Of a stretch of 9,709 nucleotides of DNA, positions 1 through 5,828 are shown piece by piece. The notes beneath the pieces are model-generated. The model did not search any database, was not told the origin of the DNA, and saw only the letters and a list, made by a program, of their open reading frames with translations. The DNA comes from Chloroflexota bacterium (lineage in GTDB: Bacteria > Chloroflexota > FW602-bin22 > JAMCYS01), in assembly GCA_021847625.1 (NCBI GenBank), contig JAJZQK010000080.1, positions 1 through 9,709 on the forward strand, read 5' to 3'. How positions within the stretch are numbered: the stretch's first letter is position 1; each line of letters opens with the position of its first letter. A program made the translations under genes and the position numbers.

Positions 1-54
1 AGATGGACACAGATTAGGCGACATACACCGACAACGATACTTGGAGAGTGTACA

Positions 55-381
55 ATGAATGACGAGAATGAGGCTTTCGTTCTGGGCGAGGATGTAACGT
101 CGCTTGCGGCATCAAAACGTGCCAGCGGGACGGCGGTCGTGTCTGTGCGGCTCACGAGCGCGGAGGTCGCGGAACTGGAGTCGCTCAGCCGCGCATCCGG
201 TAAGACAATCTCACAGATAGCACGCGAGGCTTTGACTGCATACGTCAGGAACAATAAGCAACAGGAGTCACAAGTAAGCATCACCTGCTGCGATGGCGTA
301 ACGTGGTCCTTCGGCTCGCTAAGTCAGTGGGGAGAGGGCACTCAGGTCGAGAAGAGCGAGGTCAAAGAGAAGGTCGCTTGA
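55..381 (+). CDS. Ribbon-helix-helix (CopG/Arc-type) DNA-binding protein, 108 aa
   Basis: Residues about 26-66 read as a ribbon-helix-helix unit: a short beta strand (VVSVRLT), then helix A (SAEVAELESLSRASG) and helix B (TISQIAREALTAYV). RHH proteins of this kind dimerise, insert the strand into the major groove, and often act as autoregulating antitoxins or small repressors. A polar, probably disordered N-terminus precedes the fold. A 40-residue tail follows it, with a Cys-Cys pair at 78-79 and a charged end; I do not recognise the tail. The ATG is supported by GGAGAG at 43-48, 6 nt upstream. It is followed by 180 bp without a gene and then two more + strand genes, so it could regulate them or pair with one as an antitoxin. 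That link is inference; the fold is fairly secure. Confidence 0.8.
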   Translation: MNDENEAFVLGEDVTSLAASKRASGTAVVSVRLTSAEVAELESLSRASGKTISQIAREALTAYVRNNKQQESQVSITCCDGVTWSFGSLSQWGEGTQVEKSEVKEKVA

Positions 382-561
382 TGTACCGCCCGTCTGTCTG
401 CTCACGTTTCCACGTTAGCAGATGTGGGACAAGAAGTGCTCGGGCGTCTTCACTGTAGCGTCTCGCGCGTGGTAGGGATGGCCCGAGCCGAATCTTGACC
501 GGGTCATCCCCTTGCCTCCCTCGAAGCCCGCTGCAAAGGCAAGTGGCGAGGAAGGTAAACG
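382..561. other. Intergenic spacer without a recognisable gene
   Basis: These 180 bp lie between the RHH gene and the next + strand gene. I see only very short open frames, no convincing hairpin terminator and no clear -35/-10 pair. The last bases (548-561) contain the GAGGAAGG ribosome binding site of the downstream gene. The two genes could be cotranscribed or have separate promoters; the sequence does not settle it. Confidence 0.5.
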
Positions 562-1164
562 ATGTTGTACGACGCTATTCTCCTTGGCTCGCGCGTCTTC
601 CATACGGGGGAGCCCCTGGGCTGGCATTATGATAGCTACTTCCGGGATTGTCCGTCGCCGCTGCTGGATGATCCGGAGGGCCTCGATATAGGGCGAGTGC
701 ATCGAGTCATTGAGTTCGTCAATCAGTGGAGAACGCACTATCAGTCCAGCCCCGAAGAGCTGTTAGCGGGGCTTCGGCAGGTCATGCCTGATCTATGTGC
801 GCTTGGCAACGAGACCTGCCTCCGCGTGGAGCTCGGACGGCAGTGCAATGATTCCGAGACGGTGGGCGCTGTCATCGAGCGCATCTTTCAGACTGTAGCT
901 ACTTGCGGCCGTCGCTACGAATCGACCGGTGCTTCGAAGATCCTCCACGTCATTCACCCTGACCTCTTCGTGATGTGGGACAACGCCATCGCCGCCGGCT
1001 ACGCGGCAGGTCATCCAGACGCAGGAGGTTATCGCAAGACCGCTCAGGACTACGCCTGCCGGTTCTTGCCTCGGGTTCAACTTGTCATTCGTCTCACGCC
1101 AGAAGCTGGACTATCGAGGAGGGTAAACTATTGGTGGAGAGGAGAGACAACAGGCATTGTTTGA
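562..1164 (+). CDS. Protein of unknown function, 200 aa, with K-x-LH-x(3)-P-x-LFVMWD motif
   Basis: I do not recognise a characterised family. The product is soluble, with no signal peptide or membrane segment. The most family-like stretch is residues 126-141, KILHVIHPDLFVMWD, preceded by helix-like segments rich in Glu and Arg (residues about 41-75 and 98-122) and followed by GYxxAxxDYACRFLP (157-170). The ATG has a strong, well-spaced Shine-Dalgarno, GAGGAAGG at 548-555. The last 30 residues, rich in Arg and Trp, look less protein-like. In the +1 frame a stop at 1124-1126 would end the protein just before a second GAGGAGGG site, so a single-base frameshift near 1080-1110 is possible but unproven. 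The gene overlaps the next one and is probably cotranscribed with it. Confidence 0.65.
   Translation: MLYDAILLGSRVFHTGEPLGWHYDSYFRDCPSPLLDDPEGLDIGRVHRVIEFVNQWRTHYQSSPEELLAGLRQVMPDLCALGNETCLRVELGRQCNDSETVGAVIERIFQTVATCGRRYESTGASKILHVIHPDLFVMWDNAIAAGYAAGHPDAGGYRKTAQDYACRFLPRVQLVIRLTPEAGLSRRVNYWWRGETTGIV
1116..1132 (+). promoter_or_regulatory. Strong ribosome binding site followed by ATT in the start position
   Basis: GAGGAGGGTAAACTATT here closely copies GAGGAAGGTAAACGATG at 548-564, the initiation site of the upstream gene (14 of 17 bases identical). The ATT at 1130-1132 falls exactly where the first site has ATG and is in frame with the HEPN-like gene, immediately after an in-frame TAA. It may be the true start as a rare ATT codon, a mutated ATG, or a sequencing error. 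Confidence 0.45.
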
Positions 1165-1903
1165 AGACCTTATGACACACGTAATGGTCAAGATCGAGGG
1201 AGACATTCCGATTTCCTTCCCCGTGGGATTCGGCGCTGTCAAAGTCGGAACAGAGGTTCTTGATTACCTTTATCAGGAAGAGCTCACTGACTACCAACGG
1301 TCCGGCTATGGAAGAATGGTTTCCTTCCTAACTGGTGGCGGATCCAGAGCATTTGATTATGGCGCGTGGCAGGCCTTGCGCATTCGCTTTCTGTCCAGAA
1401 TGATCTCCTGTGTATCCGCCGTCTGCACCATCGATGGGGTACTACGAACAAGCTATCGCGCTTTCATTAAGTCGCTCATCGAGATGGGGTTCAAGGGACT
1501 CGTGCCGTGTGACAACGGGAAGTCTCTTGTTGCCCAGCGCGATGATGAGATCAAGAGGTACCGATTCTACCGCAATAAGGTCGTGGCCCACACTTCATAC
1601 GCTGACCCTCGGGGTGACTCCGCCTCGCTGCAGCATTCGTCTCTAGCCTACTTTTCTCTAACCGTTGGCTGCGTCAAGAAGACATATCTTGCGCTTGGTG
1701 GTGGCGCACTTTTGATAGACGGTGAGGTGGATGCCCCGGAGCTTAGTATCGTTGGCGACCGTACCCAACTTGTACAGCACTACTTGGAATGGGATCGTAT
1801 GTTCACCGGCATTCTTCGGAGTATTCCGAGGACGGATTTAGTCACCGCACTCCGGAGCATCACCTTGGCCGCCAAGCGGCCTCGCCATTCCGAGACTCAG
1901 TAG
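1157..1903 (+). CDS. HEPN-like protein with RNxxxAH motif, about 248 aa
   Basis: The central region contains RFYRNKVVAHTSY (residues 136-148). RNKVVAH matches the R-x(4-6)-H active-site pattern of HEPN domains, many of which are metal-independent RNases in toxin-antitoxin and phage-defence systems, AbiU2-like ones included. Long predicted helices surround it (about 68-112 and 160-182), as expected for the all-alpha HEPN fold. No membrane segment is seen. The start is uncertain. TTG at 1157 is given here and ATG at 1172 is possible. An ATT at 1130 has the best Shine-Dalgarno (GAGGAGGG, 1116-1123) and would add nine residues (GGEERQQA after the start). The reading frame overlaps the end of the upstream gene, suggesting translational coupling. 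HEPN assignment rests on one motif plus helix content, so RNase function is inference. Confidence 0.6.
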   Translation: MFEDLMTHVMVKIEGDIPISFPVGFGAVKVGTEVLDYLYQEELTDYQRSGYGRMVSFLTGGGSRAFDYGAWQALRIRFLSRMISCVSAVCTIDGVLRTSYRAFIKSLIEMGFKGLVPCDNGKSLVAQRDDEIKRYRFYRNKVVAHTSYADPRGDSASLQHSSLAYFSLTVGCVKKTYLALGGGALLIDGEVDAPELSIVGDRTQLVQHYLEWDRMFTGILRSIPRTDLVTALRSITLAAKRPRHSETQ

Positions 1904-1936
1904 TCAGCCAAGAGCTGCCTGGTTAAGACCATCCGG

Positions 1937-2371
1937 TTACTCAGCCGACGGGGAAGCGCCTGGGGAGCGACGAGTAACAATGGGGATGCGATCAAAGTCG
2001 GCATCGTATGAGTAGAGGATTGCGGAACCACGCTGTGCCATCGAGGCGACGAGCAAGGCGTCGCCGAAGTCGATCTTGGTGGTGGCATACAGATCGAGCG
2101 CCCGCAGCACAGCGGCGCGGTTCTCTACTTTAAAGCCTGGCAGGCGCAGCAGTCGGGAGAGCATCGCCGCCACGTCGGCGCGAGCTTGGTTATACAGACG
2201 GGGCGAGGAGAGCACGTAGACAGCATCAGCGATGACCGTATCGGGTGCGACCAGTGTCAATTCGCCCGCTTCGACAGCCTCAAAAAGCGCTGCCGCCTCG
2301 GCCTGCTTCTTAGGGTCATCTCCAGTGAGGAGGCGAATCAGGACATCGGTATCGACAAAGGGCTCGCTCAT
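1937..2371 (-). CDS. vapC: VapC-type PIN-domain ribonuclease toxin, 144 aa
   Basis: PIN-domain toxins cut RNA with a Mg2+/Mn2+ site built from acidic residues. Here the N-terminus FVDTDVLIRLL supplies the first aspartate (D7). VIADAVYVL (46-54) sits where the family normally has a conserved Glu and carries D49 instead. KIDFGDALLVA (99-109) supplies D104, and YSYDADFDRIP (120-130) supplies D123 and the usual PIN C-terminus. The length is normal and the gene looks intact. Its ATG overlaps the stop of the AbrB-type antitoxin gene by 4 bp (ATGA), the usual arrangement for coupled antitoxin-toxin translation. The Glu-to-Asp change keeps an acidic ligand, so activity is plausible. The 3' end converges on the HEPN-like gene with only 33 bp between them. 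Confidence 0.93.
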   Translation of the reverse strand: MSEPFVDTDVLIRLLTGDDPKKQAEAAALFEAVEAGELTLVAPDTVIADAVYVLSSPRLYNQARADVAAMLSRLLRLPGFKVENRAAVLRALDLYATTKIDFGDALLVASMAQRGSAILYSYDADFDRIPIVTRRSPGASPSAE

Positions 2372-2634
2372 TGTTCTCTTTCGTACTTCGCCCCTAAGCG
2401 ATCCTCGCGGGCGATCTCGCGCATCTTGGACCAGGATAGCGGCCTCTTGAGCGAACCAGCAGTACCACGCAGCGAGGCGACGCTGGGATAACGCGGGGCT
2501 GTCAGGCGAACCTCCCCTTCCCCTTCGATGACGAAAGAGATCTTGTCGCTCTTCTTGAGCCCCAGGTGCCGGCGCACCTCGGCCGGAATCGTCACCTGGC
2601 CCTTGCTCGTGATGGTGGAGATGATCTCCCTCAT
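2368..2634 (-). CDS. vapB: VapB-type antitoxin, AbrB/SpoVT-fold, 88 aa
   Basis: Residues 1-46 match the swapped-hairpin AbrB fold: STITSKGQVTIPAEVRRHLG, then KKSDKISFVIEGEGEVRL. That half binds DNA as a dimer. The C-terminal half, rich in Arg and Glu (PLSWSKMREIAREDRLGAKY), would wrap around the PIN toxin and block its active site. I chose the ATG at 2634 because GGAG lies 7 nt upstream and because the predicted promoter would start transcription near 2668. An earlier in-frame ATG at 2664 would leave almost no leader. The toxin gene follows with a 4-bp overlap. Autoregulation by the VapBC complex is typical of such loci, and the repeated boxes in this promoter fit that. Confidence 0.9.
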   Translation of the reverse strand: MREIISTITSKGQVTIPAEVRRHLGLKKSDKISFVIEGEGEVRLTAPRYPSVASLRGTAGSLKRPLSWSKMREIAREDRLGAKYEREQ

Positions 2635-2645
2635 AGCTGCTCCAG

Positions 2646-2695
2646 AAGTAAGGTATTCATTCATAGGTAAGGCCATACTATCATATGCCTTACTT
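2646..2695. promoter_or_regulatory. Putative VapBC operator: three AAGTAAGG-like boxes
   Basis: AAGTAAGG occurs at 2646-2653 on the + strand and at 2695-2688 on the - strand. A variant, AGGTAAGG, lies at 2665-2672 on the + strand. GTAAGGC (2667-2673) and GCCTTAC (2687-2693) form a perfect 7-bp inverted repeat enclosing the -10 hexamer. This is where an AbrB-type repressor would block its own promoter. The repeats are visible directly; the binding protein is inferred. Confidence 0.55.
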
Positions 2696-2703
2696 TCTGT
2701 CAA
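2675..2703 (-). promoter_or_regulatory. Sigma70-like promoter of vapBC
   Basis: On the minus strand, a perfect TTGACA (2703-2698) is followed after 17 bp by TAGTAT (2680-2675), a 4/6 match to the -10 consensus. Transcription would begin near 2668, giving a leader of about 34 nt that holds the GGAG ribosome binding site of vapB. Confidence 0.6.
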
Positions 2704-2794
2704 GGAGCAATGCTTGGCCTGTGGATCGTCCAGAATTGCGGGCTCAAGGGCGACAAAGGGCACTGTGAGGTAAGCCGGCCAGAATATACAGGCA

Positions 2795-2817
2795 GGGAGG
2801 CAGGCTAGCTGCCTCCC
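2795..2817. terminator. Perfect 9-bp hairpin, possible terminator
   Basis: GGGAGGCAG (2795-2803) and CTGCCTCCC (2809-2817) form a perfect stem with a 5-nt loop. GCCGG (2774-2778) and CCGGC (2821-2825) could form an outer stem. There is no T-run on either side, so a classical intrinsic terminator is doubtful. It sits between the vapBC promoter and the end of the nuclease-like gene and could separate the two units. Confidence 0.35.
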
Positions 2818-2910
2818 GGTCCGGCCCTCACTGACCTATGGCTGGACCAGCCCACCAGAGGCACTCCGCCATCTTCAATGAAGCCCGACGTTGAATAGGA
2901 AGCAGATCGG

Positions 2911-2956
2911 CTGTTGGCGGTGCAACGTGTCGTTTTCAGGTGCGCTCAGCCAACAG
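2911..2956 (-). repeat. 8-bp inverted repeat just beyond the nuclease-like stop codon
   Basis: CTGTTGGC (2911-2918) and GCCAACAG (2949-2956) are perfect inverted copies separated by 30 bp, lying directly after the stop codon at 2958-2960 of the minus-strand gene. It could stabilise or end that transcript. The long loop and absent T-run make this tentative. Confidence 0.25.
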
Positions 2957-2957
2957 G

Positions 2958-3665
2958 TCAGATGCCGTTATCAATGCTGGCGATCATTCTGCACGGCCAT
3001 CTAATGCGGTGGGAGGCAGATGGCATCTCCAGCACAATCTCCGGCGTTTTCAACGACCGGAGGTAGCTAGACATCGAGAAGACCCACGCCCCCGTGAAAC
3101 CGTTGACCTCGCGGCGGAGGGGGTGCCAGAATAGCGGCTGGTCAGCACCGCTAGGATGGATCGACCACCAATAACACACAAGGGGCTGGACTTCTTCAGC
3201 ATCCATATGCTTAGGAGGTTTCATCCTGGCGAATACCTTCGCAACAGCAGGGTGGCGGAAGGTGTCTCGATCGGCGTCCCATTCTCTTTGCCATCTCTCG
3301 AGGCGGTATTCGCGGAGCAACCGTTGGTCAGCTTGTATGGGAAGTACCCTCCCCCCAATGGCGTGGGCGGACCAGTTCTTGACCTCTACCTGATAGAGTG
3401 TGCGGCCTCCGGCGTTTTCTACCAGCAGCCATCTATCCAGCCTGTCACCGGACGCCGTGCCGTTAGTCGGCTGTAGCGGAGTACCGCCGTGTGTGATGAC
3501 CCTGGCGCTATCACCACGTTCTTCCATATGCCTACACAAGAGCGAAGCGCCGAGGTCCTCGCCGAACACAGCGACCATAGCGGTCGCGTGTTTGCGACTG
3601 TCTGCCGGAGCCTCGTCGAAGAATAGGAGAGTCTCTCGGATGTTGATCCTGAGATGGTCATTCAT
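2958..3665 (-). CDS. PD-(D/E)xK nuclease-superfamily-like protein, 235 aa
   Basis: I recognise no named family, but residues 74-98 read GDRLDRWLLVENAGGRTLYQ followed by VEVKNWS. An aspartate (D77) on one strand and an E-x-K (E94, K96) on the next, with hydrophobic beta strands around them, is the core signature of the PD-(D/E)xK fold. An upstream helix, FGEDLGASLLCRHMEERG (34-51), could supply the first conserved Glu (E36), as in many restriction and repair nucleases. KNWSAHAIGG after the lysine looks conserved. A Trp- and His-rich region (166-181) follows. I chose ATG 3665, which gives a clean N-terminus (MNDHLRINIRE), but its AGGAAGG is 17 nt away. A TTG at 3722 in the same frame is an alternative. 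It lies 76 bp downstream of a small gene on the same strand, probably the same operon. DNA or RNA cleavage is inferred, not shown. Confidence 0.6.
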   Translation of the reverse strand: MNDHLRINIRETLLFFDEAPADSRKHATAMVAVFGEDLGASLLCRHMEERGDSARVITHGGTPLQPTNGTASGDRLDRWLLVENAGGRTLYQVEVKNWSAHAIGGRVLPIQADQRLLREYRLERWQREWDADRDTFRHPAVAKVFARMKPPKHMDAEEVQPLVCYWWSIHPSGADQPLFWHPLRREVNGFTGAWVFSMSSYLRSLKTPEIVLEMPSASHRIRWPCRMIASIDNGI

Positions 3666-3741
3666 GCATGTGTCTGCACTTACCTTCCTATTTTCCTTTC
3701 CCGAGCGGACGCCAGGGGTCAAGGGGAAGGCGTCCGCCTCC

Positions 3742-4008
3742 TTATTTCCGGGCTGCCCACCCACCCCACAAGCGAAGCGCAGTGCATCTTGTCGTGTACA
3801 AACCATGAGGCAGGCTTAGGCCCATTCTGGTTAGGGCGGCCTTCAGGCGCGAGACTACAGGGTGAGTTGTGCCGAGCAACACCTGCCCTCCAGCAACCGA
3901 TCTGGTTAGAGCCAGCAGGTCTTGGGCAGAAAAGGTGATTGTCGTCACTTGTCGCCAAACCTTGGCCTGTTTGACATCCCGGCTCACCTTGGTTGGTTTG
4001 TTGGCCAT
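3742..4008 (-). CDS. Small basic protein of unknown function, 88 aa
   Basis: I do not recognise the family. The product begins MANKPTKVSRDVKQAKVWRQ, then has helix-like stretches TFSAQDLLALTRSVAGG and HPVVSRLKAALTRMGL (49-64), followed by a Trp- and Arg-rich tail (71-88). The body is basic and amphipathic, suited to nucleic-acid or protein binding. AAGGA at 4018-4014 lies 5 nt before the ATG, a good ribosome binding site. The nuclease-like gene follows 76 bp downstream on the same strand, so a partner or regulator role for that protein is the natural guess. The tail after LSLPHGL may be an extension past a lost stop. No DNA-binding fold is clear enough to name. Confidence 0.6.
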   Translation of the reverse strand: MANKPTKVSRDVKQAKVWRQVTTITFSAQDLLALTRSVAGGQVLLGTTHPVVSRLKAALTRMGLSLPHGLYTTRCTALRLWGGWAARK

Positions 4009-4025
4009 AGATTTCCTTCTTGTCC

Positions 4026-4055
4026 AGATTACTGCCGCAAAGGATCCGTAGTCAA
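4026..4055 (-). promoter_or_regulatory. Possible promoter of the small-protein/nuclease-like pair
   Basis: On the minus strand, TTGACT (4055-4050) is followed after 18 bp by TAATCT (4031-4026). The -35 is good (5/6) and the -10 is weak (3/6). Transcription would start only a few bases upstream of the AAGGA ribosome binding site, giving a very short leader. Confidence 0.3.
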
Positions 4056-4080
4056 TAGGCAATCCGCAGTCCTTACTTGC

Positions 4081-4239
4081 GCTCTGCCAGTGGTGCTGGA
4101 GGACGGCAGCCGCAAGTACGTCTGGGGCCTCGGCCTGGTCTACGCCGTCGCCGCGGACGGCAGCAGGCTCGTCTACCACGTGGACGGCCTGGGCTCGGTA
4201 AGGGCCATCACGGATACTTCGGCCCGGTTAGGGCCTTGA
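4081..4239 (+). pseudogene. RHS/YD-repeat protein fragment
   Basis: This frame encodes ALPVVLEDGSRKYVWGLGLV, continuing YAVAADGSRLVYHVDGLGSVRAITDTSA. It carries two hallmarks of the RHS core: the LPVVLxDG-x-YVxGLGLV segment and the Y-H-x-DGLGSVRAxTD motif. Full RHS proteins run to many hundreds or thousands of residues; here about 50 remain. There is no start codon at the left edge, and a stop (4237-4239) shortly after the motif. The left edge near 4081 is abrupt and coincides with the shift from lower-GC to higher-GC sequence, so it may mark an insertion or deletion junction. RHS genes are frequent recombination hot spots. Confidence 0.75.
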
Positions 4240-4249
4240 AATGACGAAG

Positions 4250-4281
4250 AGGGCCCGTTGGCATCACGCTCAACGGGCCCT
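4250..4281 (-). terminator. Strong hairpin terminator after the adaptor gene
   Basis: AGGGCCCGTTG (4250-4260) and CAACGGGCCCT (4271-4281) form a perfect 11-bp stem with a 10-nt loop, 28 bp beyond the stop codon of the minus-strand adaptor gene. On that strand it is followed by the mildly T-rich CTTCGTCATTTC. A second small hairpin (GGCCC/GGGCC at 4221-4235) lies just beyond. Confidence 0.7.
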
Positions 4282-4308
4282 TCTGGTCGCGGGTCGCCGG
4301 AATGGCAG

Positions 4309-5613
4309 CTACTTACCGGTCTCGATGGTCACCGAGGCAGTCATGTTCCAGCGCAGGCGCGGCTCGTTCTGGTCGGGCTTGATGGTGGCCGTGTAGATGA
4401 TGTCGCCCTGCTTGGTCTGGCCCAGCTGCTTGATCTTGACCACCTGGCCGGTCAGCTTCAAGTCCGGGATGGCGTCGAAGCTCATCGTCGCCTTATCGCC
4501 CACCTTGACGTTGTTGACCATCAGCTCGGTCAGGTCGGTAGTCTCGATTTGCCAGAGGGAGGTATCCGCCAGGTTGGCGACCGGGTTGCCCGGCACCACT
4601 TGCTCGCCGACGTTGATATTCAGGGAAGCCACGACGCCGGCGAAGGGCGCCTTGAGCTCGGTCTGGTTGAGGGCCACCTTGGCCTGGTCGACCGCGGACT
4701 GGGCCACGGCCACGTCGGCATCGGCGGCGGCGACCGTCTCGGGGCGAGCGCCAGCCTGCACCAACGCCAGCTGGGCCTGCGCCTGGCGCAACTGCGCCTC
4801 GGCGGCGGCTACGTCGGCGCCGGTAGCGCCGGCCTTGACCTTGTCGCGGGCGGCCTGGGCCTGCCGCAGGGCGGCTTCGGCGGAGGCAATGGCGGCCGCG
4901 GTCGGCTGGCTAAGGAGAGTATCCAGCTGCGACTTGGCGGCATGGTAGTTGTTGGTGGCCTGCTCGAGGGCCAACGACTGCGGCAGCATCGGGGCCTCGG
5001 CGTAGTTGGCGATCTTGTCGTAGTTGCCCTGGGCGTTCTTCAAGGCCGCCTCGGCGTTGGCCAGGTTGGCTTTGGCCGTGATGATCTGGCTCTCGTCGGG
5101 CCCTTCCTTGACCTTCTCGAGGCTGGCCTCGGCGGCGGTGACGGCCGACTCGGCGGCGGCGATTTCGTCCGGGCGGGCGCCCTGTTGCACGCGGTTCAAC
5201 TGGGCTTGGGCAACGTCTACGCCAGCCTTGGCGGAGGCGATCTCCTGCTCGCGGGCGCCGGCCTTAGCCTGGTCGAGGCCCGCCTGGGCGCGCTTGAGGC
5301 TGGCCTGGGCCTGGGCCAAAGCGGCCGACTGGGGGGCGTTATCGAGCTGAAGGATGGTCTGGCCGGTCTGCACGGAGTCGCCCTCGGCCACGAGTATCTT
5401 AGCCACAATGCCGCTGCTGGCCAGGCCGAGGCCCGAGCCGCGGGCAGGCACGACCTTGCCGTCGGTGACGACCTCGTGGCTCGACTCCACCGCGGCCATG
5501 GGCGTGGCGGTCTTGGGCGCCTGGGCCGCCTGGCCGAGGGCGCCGGTGCTGTAGGCGTAGGCGCCCCCACCGATCACGATGACGGCGATGATACCGATAA
5601 TCCATTTCCTCAT
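4309..5613 (-). CDS. HlyD/MacA-type periplasmic adaptor (membrane fusion) protein, 434 aa
   Basis: Such adaptors link an inner-membrane transporter to the cell exterior or an outer-membrane channel. Residues 4-22 form one N-terminal membrane anchor or signal-anchor. Residues about 48-92 are the first half of the lipoyl-like domain (GIVAKILVAEGDSVQTGQ), and 318-350 the second half (ELKAPFAGVVASLNINVGEQ). Between them lies a very long Ala/Gln-rich coiled-coil hairpin (about 93-316) with repeated units beginning GARxxEIAxA. A beta-barrel domain follows (353-432), ending WNMTASVTIETGK. The gene is intact. GGGAGGT lies 8 nt before the ATG. It follows the permease gene on the same strand after 215 bp. 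Long hairpins of this type are usual in MacA-like adaptors, but the substrate cannot be read. Confidence 0.9.
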   Translation of the reverse strand: MRKWIIGIIAVIVIGGGAYAYSTGALGQAAQAPKTATPMAAVESSHEVVTDGKVVPARGSGLGLASSGIVAKILVAEGDSVQTGQTILQLDNAPQSAALAQAQASLKRAQAGLDQAKAGAREQEIASAKAGVDVAQAQLNRVQQGARPDEIAAAESAVTAAEASLEKVKEGPDESQIITAKANLANAEAALKNAQGNYDKIANYAEAPMLPQSLALEQATNNYHAAKSQLDTLLSQPTAAAIASAEAALRQAQAARDKVKAGATGADVAAAEAQLRQAQAQLALVQAGARPETVAAADADVAVAQSAVDQAKVALNQTELKAPFAGVVASLNINVGEQVVPGNPVANLADTSLWQIETTDLTELMVNNVKVGDKATMSFDAIPDLKLTGQVVKIKQLGQTKQGDIIYTATIKPDQNEPRLRWNMTASVTIETGK

Positions 5614-5828
5614 CGAACCTTACCTCCCTGGGTGACCGGCCTACCGCTAGCCTTGGTGGTCCAGTCTTAGCATGACATTGGGGCAGCGCGTTTGCAAGGA
5701 GTTGCGGGAAGGCCCTGTGCCATCTCCCTTACAAACGAGCGGCCCGCGTCCAGAGGACGATCCAACTCTCCCCGCGGCCAGTGCGGGACCCGGGACTCTT
5801 GGCCAGCCCTCTCCCGCGGTTGGGTCGC
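5614..5828 (-). other. 215-bp gap between permease and adaptor genes, with imperfect inverted repeat
   Basis: No gene is visible. GTTTGCAAGG (5690-5699) and CCTTACAAAC (5727-5736) form a 10-bp inverted repeat with one mismatch, which becomes a G-U pair in minus-strand RNA. The gap is unusually long for cotranscribed export genes and could hold a separate promoter or a structured leader for the adaptor gene. I could not find a convincing -35/-10 pair. Confidence 0.3.

Noticed and set aside
415..738. 107-residue minus-strand frame
   Set aside because: It overlaps the start of the 200-aa + strand gene, which has a strong ribosome binding site; this one has none and no motif.
2646..2703. Repeats here as a CRISPR-like or transposon-end structure
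   Set aside because: Only three short boxes at promoter spacing; an operator explains them better. No CRISPR array, insertion sequence, tRNA or rRNA is seen in the window.
3400..3819. 139-residue + strand frame opposite the nuclease-like gene
   Set aside because: Ser/Pro/Arg-rich composition typical of an antisense shadow; the minus strand carries the D and ExK motifs.
4071..4078. Another AAGTAAGG octamer (minus strand), as in the vapBC operator
   Set aside because: A single octamer match without a paired box is close to chance expectation in a window this size.
4258..5670. 470-residue open frame on the + strand
   Set aside because: It is the mirror of the adaptor gene, created by high GC and the Ala/Gln coiled-coil codons. 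The product is a low-complexity Gly/Leu-rich string without domains.
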